Positions 25,468 to 32,811 of a stretch of DNA of 45,738 nucleotides are shown here, one piece after another (within the stretch, counting starts at the first letter, position 1; every line of letters begins with the position of its first letter). The stretch spans positions 116,919 through 162,656 of the forward strand of contig NZ_DLHQ01000045.1 in NCBI RefSeq assembly GCF_002483305.1, given 5' to 3'. This DNA is from Brevundimonas sp. UBA7664. Its GTDB lineage: Bacteria > Pseudomonadota > Alphaproteobacteria > Caulobacterales > Caulobacteraceae. Below the pieces are notes generated by a model. That model made no database searches and was not told the DNA's origin. It saw only the letters and a list, made by a program, of their open reading frames with translations. The position numbers and the translations under genes are program-made.

Positions 25468-25870
25468 CGAGTTCGATCCCTTCGTGGAGCGTCTGTTCGC
25501 GCGCACCCCGCCGATGCCTGACGCGGTCCTGTTCAACGCCGAGGTGGAACAGCGGCTTCAGAAGGGCTCCCGCGTCCGCTTCCTCGCCCTCGGCCTCGCC
25601 GGCGTCATCGGCGGCGCCGTGGCGGTGCGCGAGACGGTGAGCGTCAACATCGGATCCAGCGACGGGATCGTGGCCGGCAATGCGCTGGGCCAGGGCATCC
25701 GCAGCGCCTCGCTCAGCACCCAGGGCGTGGTCCAGTCGGGCCTCGACCAACTGGGCCTGGCCAATCTGGAACTGGGCTCCATGGGCGGGATGCAGATGTT
25801 CTGGATCGCCGCCGGCGCCCTGATCGCCGTCGCGGCCGCCGGGGTGATGAGGTTGTCGCAGGACATCTGA
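25457..25870 (+). CDS. Small two-TM protein, candidate anti-sigma factor (cassette 2, gene C)
   Basis: A 137-residue protein: cytosolic N terminus of about 40 residues with 'ERLFARTPPMPDAVLFNAEV', TM helix at about 43-60, a Gly/Ser/Leu-rich external segment of about 50 residues, and a second TM at about 113-131. The opening L-F-A-x-x-P-P-x-x-D-x-x-F pattern is shared with the cassette 1 protein, but the region between helices is much longer here. No cysteine or ZAS motif exists. It overlaps the sigma gene end by exactly 11 bases, the same as in cassette 1. Anti-sigma function is inferred only from gene order and topology. Confidence 0.75.
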   Translation: MSADEFDPFVERLFARTPPMPDAVLFNAEVEQRLQKGSRVRFLALGLAGVIGGAVAVRETVSVNIGSSDGIVAGNALGQGIRSASLSTQGVVQSGLDQLGLANLELGSMGGMQMFWIAAGALIAVAAAGVMRLSQDI

Positions 25871-25875
25871 GGCCC

Positions 25876-25905
25876 CGCCCCGTCGCCCCCAGGGATGACG
25901 GGGCG
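25876..25905 (+). terminator. Nine-base-pair hairpin after cassette 2
   Basis: CGCCCCGTC (25876-25884) and GACGGGGCG (25897-25905) are perfect complements around a 12-base loop, five bases after the cassette's last stop. No T-run follows. Its right arm overlaps the possible panB -35. Confidence 0.45.
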
Positions 25906-25921
25906 CACGCCCGCGACTATC
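25896..25921 (+). promoter_or_regulatory. Possible housekeeping promoter for panB
   Basis: TGACGG at about 25896-25901 resembles the caulobacterial TTGACGS -35 and GACTATCT at 25914-25921 resembles GCTANAWC, with a spacer of 12. A good AGGAGG ribosome site lies at about 25936-25941 before the panB ATG at 25949. By-eye call. Confidence 0.3.
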
Positions 25922-25948
25922 TAGGGGTCCGAACAGGAGGACCTCCCC

Positions 25949-26785
25949 ATGTCCAGCCAGAAGCAGGAAGCGGTCAAACGCATCGCCGCGCCCGACATCC
26001 GGGCGCGCAAGGGCGGCGAGCCGATCGTCTGCCTGACCGCCTATGACGCCCCCACGGCCGCCCTGCTGGACGATCACTGCGACCTGCTGCTGGTTGGCGA
26101 CAGCGTCGGCATGGTGGTCCACGGCATGCCCAACACCGTCGGGGTGACGCTGGAGATGATGATCCTGCACGGCCAGGCGGTCATGCGCGGCTCGAAGCGG
26201 GCCATGGTGGTCATCGACATGCCGTTCGGCAGCTATGAGGGCGGCAAGGAGCAGGCCTACGCCAACTGCGCCCGCGTGATGAAGGAGACCGGCGCCCAGG
26301 GCGTGAAGGTCGAGAGCGGCCCGACGGTGGCCGAGACCGTGGCCTATCTGGTCCAGCGCGGCATTCCGGTCATGGGCCATGTCGGTCTGAGGCCCCAGGC
26401 CGTGCTGACCGACGGGGCCTTCAAGGCCAAGGGCCGCACCGACGAGGAGCGGCTGCGGGTCATGAGCGAGGCCGAGGCCACCGCCGACGCCGGGGCCTTC
26501 GCCGTGGTGATCGAAGGCGTCGCCGAGGGGCTGGCGGCCGAAATCACCCGCGCCATCGACAAGCCCACCATCGGCATCGGGGCGTCGTCCGCCTGTGACG
26601 GCCAGATCCTGGTCACGCCCGATATGCTGGGTCTGTTCGACTGGACCCCGAAATTCGTCCGCCGCTACGCCGATATGCGCGGCGACATCGACCGGGCCGT
26701 GGCCGCCTACGCCGCCGACGTGAAGGCCCGCCGTTTTCCTGCCGAAGTCGAGACCTACTTCTCGAAAAAGCCCGCCACGCCCTAA
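25949..26785 (+). CDS. panB: 3-methyl-2-oxobutanoate hydroxymethyltransferase
   Basis: A 278-residue TIM-barrel enzyme that transfers a hydroxymethyl group from 5,10-methylene-THF to alpha-ketoisovalerate, the first committed step of pantothenate (CoA) synthesis. Family motifs are 'CLTAYDAPTA', 'LLVGDSVGMV' with a metal-binding Asp, 'VVIDMPFGSYE' with the second metal Asp, 'GVKVESG', 'GHVGLRPQ' and catalytic Glu in 'FAVVIEGV'. An AGGAGG lies 8 bases before the ATG. No panC or panD gene is beside it. Length is normal for the family (about 265-280). Confidence 0.95.
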   Translation: MSSQKQEAVKRIAAPDIRARKGGEPIVCLTAYDAPTAALLDDHCDLLLVGDSVGMVVHGMPNTVGVTLEMMILHGQAVMRGSKRAMVVIDMPFGSYEGGKEQAYANCARVMKETGAQGVKVESGPTVAETVAYLVQRGIPVMGHVGLRPQAVLTDGAFKAKGRTDEERLRVMSEAEATADAGAFAVVIEGVAEGLAAEITRAIDKPTIGIGASSACDGQILVTPDMLGLFDWTPKFVRRYADMRGDIDRAVAAYAADVKARRFPAEVETYFSKKPATP

Positions 26786-26876
26786 GCCGTGCGTTGCGGC
26801 GGCGAATGTGACCCTCTAGGGTCCGGCCGGATTGATATTCAGCGGCCTGAGAGCCGTTCTTTGGGGCGAGTTATCC

Positions 26877-27662
26877 GTGGTTGATGTCTTCGAGCAGGTC
26901 GAGGAGGAGCTTCGCTCCGACCGCTACAAGCGGCTGGCCCGCACCTGGCTGCCGGTTGTCGGCGGCGTGCTTCTGGTCGCCCTGATCGCGGCCCTGTCGT
27001 TCTGGGGCTGGGACAACTGGCAGACGTCCAAGGCCGACAAGGCCTCCATCGCCTATGACCGCGGTCTGGAATCGCTGGAGGCCGGCAACGCCACCGGCGC
27101 CGAAGCCGCCTTCATCCAGGCGGCCAGGGAGGGCAACAGCGCGTACAAGGCCATGGCCCTGAACCAGCGCGCCGGCCTGGCGCTCGCCGAAAATAACGTC
27201 GCCGAGGCGATCGCCCTTCTGGATGAGGCGGCCAAGGTGTCGCGCGATCCGCTGCTGGCCGACACCGCCGCGCTCAAGGCCGCCTATCTGGCCATGGACA
27301 GCGAGACCCTGGAACAGATCGAGGCCCGTCTGGAGCCCCTGGTCAAGGAGGGCCGCCCGTTCAGCGCCTTCGCCCTTGAAGCCCGGGCCTTGGCCTGGCT
27401 TCAGCACGGCAAGATCGCCGAGGCCCGCGAAGCCCTGGTGCTGCTCAAGAACGGTCTCGACACCCCCGACATCGTCACCCAGCGCGCCGATGTGGCGATC
27501 GCGGCGATTGATTCCGGCGCCGCCGCCGCGACCGGTCCGGCCGGCGCCGCGACCGGTCCGTCCAACCTGGCCGCGATCGTGCGCGCCCAGGGCGCCATTC
27601 CCGTCGCGCCGCCCGCTCGCGCTGCGCCGCCCGCTGCATCCGCCGCTCCGGCCCGCCCGTGA
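26877..27662 (+). CDS. YfgM-like tetratricopeptide membrane protein
   Basis: A 261-residue single-pass membrane protein. The short cytosolic N terminus 'VDVFEQVEEELRSDRYKRL' precedes a TM helix at about residues 26-45, then a TPR-like helical periplasmic domain (about 50-215), then an Ala/Pro/Gly-rich tail. This matches the YfgM/TPR_21 group and, as in E. coli (yfgM-bamB-der), the next two genes are bamB and der. YfgM in E. coli associates with the Sec translocon and periplasmic chaperones; the same role here is inferred from homology and order. GTG at 26877 is chosen because conserved sequence starts there and GGGGCGAG precedes it; a TTG 15 codons upstream is less likely. Confidence 0.8.
   Translation: MVDVFEQVEEELRSDRYKRLARTWLPVVGGVLLVALIAALSFWGWDNWQTSKADKASIAYDRGLESLEAGNATGAEAAFIQAAREGNSAYKAMALNQRAGLALAENNVAEAIALLDEAAKVSRDPLLADTAALKAAYLAMDSETLEQIEARLEPLVKEGRPFSAFALEARALAWLQHGKIAEAREALVLLKNGLDTPDIVTQRADVAIAAIDSGAAAATGPAGAATGPSNLAAIVRAQGAIPVAPPARAAPPAASAAPARP
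27525..27560 (+). repeat. 15-base direct repeat inside the TPR gene tail
   Basis: The sequence GCCGCGACCGGTCCG occurs at 27525-27539 and again at 27546-27560. It encodes a repeated A-A-T-G-P in the low-complexity C-terminal tail and is likely a slippage product with no separate role. Confidence 0.7.
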
Positions 27663-27685
27663 TCCCCGCTTTCAGGACGTTCCCC

Positions 27686-29107
27686 ATGAATCGCGTGCTT
27701 AAAGTCGCCCTGATGAGCGGTATCGCCGTCACCCTCGCCTCATGCGGCACGGTGCGCGGGATGATGCCGTTCGGTCTGGGCGGGGCCGAAGCGCCCCAGG
27801 CCACCGCCAGCGCGGGCCAGCGCATTTCGGTGCTGGAGTTCGAACAACAGCTGGCGCCGTCGGCCGCGCTGTCCGGCCGCGACTTCTTCATCCCCGGCCC
27901 GCAGGCGGCCATCGCCTGGACCCAGCCGGGCGGCAATGCCGAGAATTCGGTCGAGCATGTGATCGCCGCGCCGAACTTCGCCGTCGCCTGGCGCCGCGGC
28001 ATCGGCGCCGGCTCGTCGCGGACCCGGCAGGTCATGGCCCCGGTCGTGGCCGACAACGGCCGGATCTTCGTGCTGGACGGCGAGGCCTCTGTCTCGGCGC
28101 TCGACGCCGGCACCGGCGCCCAGGCCTGGCGGACCGACATCAAGCCGGCCGAGGATACGCGCCGCACCGGTTTCCTCGGCCTCGGCGGCCGGTCGGACGG
28201 CGGCGGCTTCGGCGGCGGCGTCGCGGTGGGCGGCGGCAAGGTCTTCGTCTCGTCCGGCTACCGGACCGTGACCGCCATCGACCAGGCCTCCGGCGCGGTG
28301 ATCTGGACCACGCCGGTCGATGTGCCGATCCATGGCGCGCCGACCGTCTCGGGAACCCGGGTCTTCGTGGTCGATGTCGAGAACCAGATCCAGGCCTTCG
28401 ACACCGCGACCGGCCGGCAGGACTGGTCCTATCGCGGCATTCCCGAGCCGGCCCGCATGATGCGCGCCTCCAGCCCGGCGGTGATCGGCGACACGGTGAT
28501 CGCCCCCTTCTCGTCCGGTGAAGTGGTGGCCTTGCGCGCCTCGACCGGCCAGTCGCTGTGGCAGCAGGTCCTGTCGCGCACCAGCCGCACCAGCGCCCTG
28601 TCCGAGATCCGCGATATCGCCGGCCGTCCGGTGATCAGCCGCGGCGTCGTCTATGCGGTCAGCCATTCGGGCGTGCTGTCGGCCATGGACCTGCGTTCAG
28701 GCCAGCCCAAATGGGCGCCCCTGCCGATCGCCGGCGTCAATGCGCCGCTTCCGGTCGGCGACGTGGTCTATGTCGTCTCCAAGGAAGGCGAACTGACCGT
28801 CATCAACCGCGAGAGCGGCCAGATCTACTGGACCCGCGATCTCAACGAGGGTCGCGTCCGCCAGGAAGGCGGCTTCCTCGGCTATTTCGACCGCACCGTG
28901 CGGCCGGACTGGTCGGGTCCGCTGATGGCCTCGAACCGGCTGGTGCTGACCAATTCGGACGGCGAACTGGTGGCCTTCGATCCCAAGACCGGCGTCCAGA
29001 CCGCCTCGATCCAGTTGGGCGGCGGCGCCGTGTACATCGCCCCCGCGGCCTACAACGGCGCCCTGTACGTGCTCACCGATAATGGCGACCTCGTCAGCAT
29101 TCGCTGA
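27686..29107 (+). CDS. bamB: Outer membrane assembly lipoprotein BamB (PQQ-like beta-propeller)
   Basis: A 473-residue lipoprotein of the BAM complex that inserts beta-barrel proteins in the outer membrane. The signal peptide ends in the lipobox L-A-S-C with Cys20. The rest shows PQQ-propeller repeats such as 'FVLDGEASVSALDAGTGAQA', 'TAIDQASGAVIWTTPV', 'QAFDTATGRQDWSYRG' and 'VINRESGQIYWTRDL'. A glycine-rich insertion around residues 165-183 ('GGRSDGGGFGGG') is longer than in E. coli BamB (392 residues), which partly explains the greater length. The ATG at 27686 gives a normal signal peptide; a GTG at 27659 overlapping the TPR stop is less likely. der follows 33 bases later. Confidence 0.9.
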   Translation: MNRVLKVALMSGIAVTLASCGTVRGMMPFGLGGAEAPQATASAGQRISVLEFEQQLAPSAALSGRDFFIPGPQAAIAWTQPGGNAENSVEHVIAAPNFAVAWRRGIGAGSSRTRQVMAPVVADNGRIFVLDGEASVSALDAGTGAQAWRTDIKPAEDTRRTGFLGLGGRSDGGGFGGGVAVGGGKVFVSSGYRTVTAIDQASGAVIWTTPVDVPIHGAPTVSGTRVFVVDVENQIQAFDTATGRQDWSYRGIPEPARMMRASSPAVIGDTVIAPFSSGEVVALRASTGQSLWQQVLSRTSRTSALSEIRDIAGRPVISRGVVYAVSHSGVLSAMDLRSGQPKWAPLPIAGVNAPLPVGDVVYVVSKEGELTVINRESGQIYWTRDLNEGRVRQEGGFLGYFDRTVRPDWSGPLMASNRLVLTNSDGELVAFDPKTGVQTASIQLGGGAVYIAPAAYNGALYVLTDNGDLVSIR

Positions 29108-29140
29108 CGTTTCCACCCCGAACTGCGTTAGAAGGCCGAC

Positions 29141-30763
29141 ATGGCTCTCAAAGTCGCCATCGTCGGCCGCCCCAATGTGGGCAAGTCGACCCTGTTCAAC
29201 CGGCTCGTGGGCAAGCGGCTCGCGCTGGTCGATGACCGGCCGGGCGTGACCCGCGACCGCCGGTACGCTGATGGCAACATCGGCGACATGGACCTGACCC
29301 TGATCGACACGGCCGGCTATGAGGACGTCACCGACGACAGCCTCGAATCGCGGATGCGCGAGCAGACCGAGGCGGCGCTGGAAGACGGCGACCTGATCCT
29401 GTTCATGATGGACGCCCGCGAGGGTGTCACCTCGCTGGACCAGATCTTCGCCGACCGCCTGCGCAAACAGCACAAGCCCGTCATCCTGCTGGCCAACAAG
29501 TCCGAGAGCCGCGAGAGCGGCGGGGGCATCGGCGAGGCCTACTCCCTCGGCTTTGGCGAGCCGGTCGCCATCTCGGCCGAGCACGGCGAGGGCATGGCCG
29601 ACCTGTACGCCGCCGTGGTCGCCGCCAGCGCCGACATCTTCATCGAGGAGGTCGACGAGCCCGACAAGCCGATCCGCATCGCCATCATCGGCCGTCCCAA
29701 CGCCGGCAAGTCGACCCTGATCAACCGCCTGATCGGCGAGGACCGCATGCTGACCGGCCCCGAGGCCGGCATCACCCGCGATTCCATCTCGGTCGACTGG
29801 GAATACGAAGGCCAGAACATCCGCCTGGTCGACACCGCCGGCATGCGCCGCAAGGCCCGGGTGCAGGAGAAGCTGGAGAAGCTGTCGGTCGCCGACACCA
29901 TCCGCGCCATCACCTTCGCCGAGGTGGTGGTGCTGGTCATGGACAAGGACGACGCCTTCGACACCCAGGACCTGCAGCTGGCCGATCTGGTCGAGCGCGA
30001 GGGCCGGGCGCTGGTCTATGTCGCCGCCAAATGGGACCTCGAGGAGAGCCCGCAGGCCAAGCTGGCCAAGCTGACCCAGATGGCCGAGGACAAGCTGCCC
30101 CAGCTGAAGGGCTCGCCCTTCGTGGCGCTCTCGTCGCACAGCGGCCGCGGCGTCGAGCGGCTGATGCCCGCCGTGCTGCAGGCCCATGCGACCTGGTCGG
30201 TCAAGGTCAAGACCAAGGACCTCAACACCTGGCTGTCCATGGCCACCCAGAGGCATCCGCCCCCCGCCGTCGACGGCAAGCGGATCAAGCCGAAATACAT
30301 GGCCCAGACCAAGGCCCGGCCGCCGACCTTCGTGCTGATGGCCAGCCGCGCCGAGTCCATGCCGGAGCAGTACAAACGCTATCTGGTCAACAATCTGCGC
30401 GAGAGCTTCGACCTGCCGGGCACGCCGATCCGGCTGATCGTCAAGTCGGGCAGCGAGAACCCCTATGCGCCGGGCGGCTCCAAATCGGGGCCCGAACGCT
30501 ACAAGGGCGACGCCAAGACCGCGCCGCGCAAGGTCATCAAGAAGGCCGAGCGCGCCGAGATGCTGTCCAACCTGCCCGGCAAGGCGCTGGAGCAGAAGAA
30601 GGCTGGCAAGACCAAGCTCAAGCCGTTGGCGGGGCTGAAGGCCAGCGCCAACAAGAAGGCCGGCTCGTCCGTGGCGGTCCAGAAGGGCGCACGGGGCGGG
30701 GCGCGGCAGGTGTCGCGGTCGGGGCGCGTGCGGACCGGGCAGAAGCATCTGCCGAAGAAGTAA
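29141..30763 (+). CDS. der: Ribosome-assembly GTPase Der with long basic C-terminal tail
   Basis: A 540-residue double-GTPase needed for 50S subunit maturation. The first G domain has 'GRPNVGKST' at residues 9-17, 'DTAG' and 'NKSE'; the second has 'GRPNAGKST' at 184-192, 'DTAGMRRKA' and a K-W-D box in place of NKxD ('AAKWDLEE'). A KH-like domain follows to about residue 450. The last about 90 residues are rich in Lys, Ala, Gly and Arg ('KVIKKAERAEML', 'KKAGKTKLKP'), about 50 residues beyond the E. coli protein, and probably disordered and RNA-binding. Gene order after bamB agrees with E. coli. Confidence 0.95.
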   Translation: MALKVAIVGRPNVGKSTLFNRLVGKRLALVDDRPGVTRDRRYADGNIGDMDLTLIDTAGYEDVTDDSLESRMREQTEAALEDGDLILFMMDAREGVTSLDQIFADRLRKQHKPVILLANKSESRESGGGIGEAYSLGFGEPVAISAEHGEGMADLYAAVVAASADIFIEEVDEPDKPIRIAIIGRPNAGKSTLINRLIGEDRMLTGPEAGITRDSISVDWEYEGQNIRLVDTAGMRRKARVQEKLEKLSVADTIRAITFAEVVVLVMDKDDAFDTQDLQLADLVEREGRALVYVAAKWDLEESPQAKLAKLTQMAEDKLPQLKGSPFVALSSHSGRGVERLMPAVLQAHATWSVKVKTKDLNTWLSMATQRHPPPAVDGKRIKPKYMAQTKARPPTFVLMASRAESMPEQYKRYLVNNLRESFDLPGTPIRLIVKSGSENPYAPGGSKSGPERYKGDAKTAPRKVIKKAERAEMLSNLPGKALEQKKAGKTKLKPLAGLKASANKKAGSSVAVQKGARGGARQVSRSGRVRTGQKHLPKK

Positions 30764-30823
30764 CTTCCAGTTGACTGGGGTCGGCGCAGTGGCACAGTGC
30801 GACGACCTCGGGGAGATACAGAG

Positions 30824-31186
30824 ATGAAGTTGGCCGTCGCGCTTGTTGCTGGCTTGTTGTTTGTCGGGTCAGCATCGGCCCAGGACGCCGTCGCCGTCGT
30901 TCCGGCCTGCCCGATCCCGGAGGCGCCGGCGGTTGAGCGACCCACCAAACCGGAACGGCCAGCCATCCCCTCGTGCGTCAATGAGGCCCGCGGCACCCAC
31001 ACCTGCAACAACCGCGTGCTGAACGCTTTTGAAGCCGCCAACCGCGAATATCAGCAGGCCTTCACCGTCTATGTCGCCCAGGTGAACAGCTATCTGCAGA
31101 AGCTGCAGACCTTCACGCGCGGGGTCATCGCCTATTCGGAGTGCGAGCAGGCGGTGGTGGCGCCGACCTCCCTCATCAACGGCTGA
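30824..31186 (+). CDS. Small exported protein with four cysteines, unknown function
   Basis: A 120-residue protein with a clear Sec signal peptide (about 1-19, cleavage after A-S-A before Gln20). The mature part has a Pro/Glu-rich segment (about 30-50) and a helical C-terminal half. Cysteines lie at 29, 51, 61 and 107, an even number suited to two disulfides in the periplasm. The start at 30824 follows a GGGAGATACAGAG ribosome region and gives a proper signal peptide; an ATG-less longer frame from 30797 does not. It is 60 bases after der and ends at a convergent junction. Family not recognised. Confidence 0.8.
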   Translation: MKLAVALVAGLLFVGSASAQDAVAVVPACPIPEAPAVERPTKPERPAIPSCVNEARGTHTCNNRVLNAFEAANREYQQAFTVYVAQVNSYLQKLQTFTRGVIAYSECEQAVVAPTSLING

Positions 31187-31212
31187 GCCTGCGGATACTC
31201 GCCGGGCAGGCT
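31186..31212. terminator. Hairpin between convergent genes
   Basis: AGCCTGC (31186-31192) pairs with GCAGGCT (31206-31212) across a 13-base loop, starting at the last base of the exported-protein stop. It could act in both directions in the 64-base gap to the convergent membrane-protein gene. No T-run. Confidence 0.4.
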
Positions 31213-31250
31213 GCGCGGACCGCCGTGCGCCTGCGGCCAGCACCGCCCGT

Positions 31251-31646
31251 TCAGCGGCGGCGCACGGCCAGAAGCGGTATGAGGCCATAAGCCGCCTGGG
31301 CGAGCAGGCCAATCGCGCCGGCGGCCGTGGCCCAGGCCGCGAACTGTTGCGCCAGCGGGCGGTCGAACAGGACAAGCGACATCGTTGTCTCGACGGTCAT
31401 CAGGAGCAGGAAGGCGGCGAGCCCCATCGTGGCCCGGTCCGACGCCCGCGCCGTGACCGAAAACCGCCGGATGCTCCAGCCGGCGGCGCGCCAGCTGATC
31501 AGGAGGACGATCGGCGCCTCGATCAGCACGGCGACGAGTTCGCCGACCCGGGGCGCGACGAAGAGGGTGCGGGCCACCCCCAGAAGGAAGGCCAGGGCGA
31601 AGACAATGGCGAAATAGGCCGCCGCTGCTGCGAGCGCCCGGCGCAT
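31251..31646 (-). CDS. Small four-TM membrane protein, unknown function
   Basis: A 131-residue integral membrane protein with helices at about residues 4-24, 33-51, 72-92 and 103-124 and a basic loop ('RRFSVTARASDRA') between helices two and three. I do not recognise a named family. Its ATG lies two bases after the stop of the SDR gene, so it is the last gene of the radA-cvpA-purF-VOC-SDR run on the minus strand and probably translated from the same message. Confidence 0.75.
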   Translation of the reverse strand: MRRALAAAAAYFAIVFALAFLLGVARTLFVAPRVGELVAVLIEAPIVLLISWRAAGWSIRRFSVTARASDRATMGLAAFLLLMTVETTMSLVLFDRPLAQQFAAWATAAGAIGLLAQAAYGLIPLLAVRRR

Positions 31647-31648
31647 CG

Positions 31649-32401
31649 TCAGATCAGCGCCGCCACGCCCGGTCCCGCTGACCAGGCCTTGAAGCTGACC
31701 TCCAGCGGCGGCTCAAGATCCCCGCGCGCCAGCTCGACCATCAGCGGGCCGATCGCCGACGGATGGATCACCTCCTCGGGGTCCTCGCCCGGATACGCCT
31801 GGGCCCGCATCGCAGTGCGCATCCGGCCGGGATCGAGGATGGCCACCCGCACCGGGGTGGATTCAATCTCGTCGGCCCAGCATTTGACCAGGGCCTCGGC
31901 GCCGGCCTTGGTCGCGGCATAGGCGCCCCAGAAGGCCTTGGGCGCGGCGGCGACGCTAGTAGTCAGATAGACGGCGCGTCCGGCGTCGGACGCCTTGAGC
32001 AGCGGCTCCAGCGACCGGATCAGGCGATAGACGGCGGTGAAATTGGTCTTTTCGACCTTGGCCCAGACGCGGGGGTCGGCGTGGCTGACCGGGGTCAGGC
32101 CCGAGGCCCCCATGGTCGCCGCCGCCTGCACCCAGACGTCCAGCCGGCCGAACCGTTCGTAGATCGCCCCGCCCAGCCGGTCGATCGCCCCGCCGTCGAC
32201 CAGGTCGAACGGGATCAGGGTCGCGTGCTTGCCGGTGGCGGCGAAGATGGCGTCGTCCAGCTCTTCCAGCCCGCCGACCGTGCGCGCCGTGGCGATGACG
32301 TGCGCGCCGGCCTTCGCCAGGGCGAGGGCGCTCTCATAGCCGATGCCGCGCGAGGCTCCGACGACGAGGGCGATACGGTCTTTCAGGGGGAGGTCGGTCA
32401 T
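31649..32401 (-). CDS. Short-chain dehydrogenase/reductase
   Basis: A 250-residue classical SDR. The cofactor-binding glycine motif is 'GASRGIG' (about residues 15-21, with Val where Thr is usual before it), and the catalytic pair lies in 'YAATK' (Y and K near 161 and 165) after a serine in 'TTSVAA'. The N-N-A-G structural motif is replaced by Q-A-A-A, as in E. coli YciK, which this protein resembles most. Substrate is unknown. Its ATG lies 36 bases after the VOC-gene stop and the next gene starts two bases after its own stop, so it belongs to a run with purF. Confidence 0.85.
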   Translation of the reverse strand: MTDLPLKDRIALVVGASRGIGYESALALAKAGAHVIATARTVGGLEELDDAIFAATGKHATLIPFDLVDGGAIDRLGGAIYERFGRLDVWVQAAATMGASGLTPVSHADPRVWAKVEKTNFTAVYRLIRSLEPLLKASDAGRAVYLTTSVAAAPKAFWGAYAATKAGAEALVKCWADEIESTPVRVAILDPGRMRTAMRAQAYPGEDPEEVIHPSAIGPLMVELARGDLEPPLEVSFKAWSAGPGVAALI

Positions 32402-32437
32402 GGCGGCCTGATAGCCCGCCGGGCGACCCGGCGGAAG

Positions 32438-32782
32438 TCAGAAGCCGGGTGCGGGTTGCCACAGGCTGAAGCTGACGCCCTGGTCGTCGGCGACCACGGC
32501 CGTGATGCCGGACGGAGTCTCGGCCGGCACGGCCGCCTTGCCCCCCAGTTCGATGACCCGGGCGCACAGCCGATCGACGTCGTCGACGCGGAAATACAGA
32601 TGGGGATTGCCCCTGGCCCGCTCCACCTTGGTGAAGCCGAAGGATGGCTGTCCGCCCGCCACATGGGCGTAGTTCGGATGCGATTCGGCTTCGTCGAAGG
32701 TCCAGCCGAACAGGGCGGAATAGAAGGCCCGCGCCTTTTCGACGTTCTCGGTGTCCATGGTGAAATAGCCGAGCTGGATCAT
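32438..32782 (-). CDS. VOC-family (glyoxalase-like) protein
   Basis: A 114-residue protein with the paired beta-alpha-beta-beta-beta layout of the vicinal oxygen chelate superfamily: 'IQLGYFTMDTENVEKARAFY' with 'ALFGW', then 'HLYFRVDDVDRLCARVIELG', ending 'VSFSLWQPAPGF'. Such single-domain proteins are usually named glyoxalase/bleomycin-resistance-like, and substrate cannot be told from sequence. The ATG at 32782 follows an AGGAC ribosome site and gives a conserved N terminus. It is 29 bases after purF on the same strand. Confidence 0.88.
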   Translation of the reverse strand: MIQLGYFTMDTENVEKARAFYSALFGWTFDEAESHPNYAHVAGGQPSFGFTKVERARGNPHLYFRVDDVDRLCARVIELGGKAAVPAETPSGITAVVADDQGVSFSLWQPAPGF

Positions 32783-32811
32783 GGCGCGTCCTGTTCCGAA
32801 CGATATGGCGC

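Noticed and set aside
26810..26823. GACCCT-CT-AGGGTC hairpin between panB and the TPR gene
   Set aside because: Six-base stem with a two-base loop, no T-run; too small to call a terminator or operator with confidence.
28697..30748. 683-codon open frame antisense to bamB and der
   Set aside because: No start context or domain, and composition mirrors the sense genes; a G+C-bias artefact.
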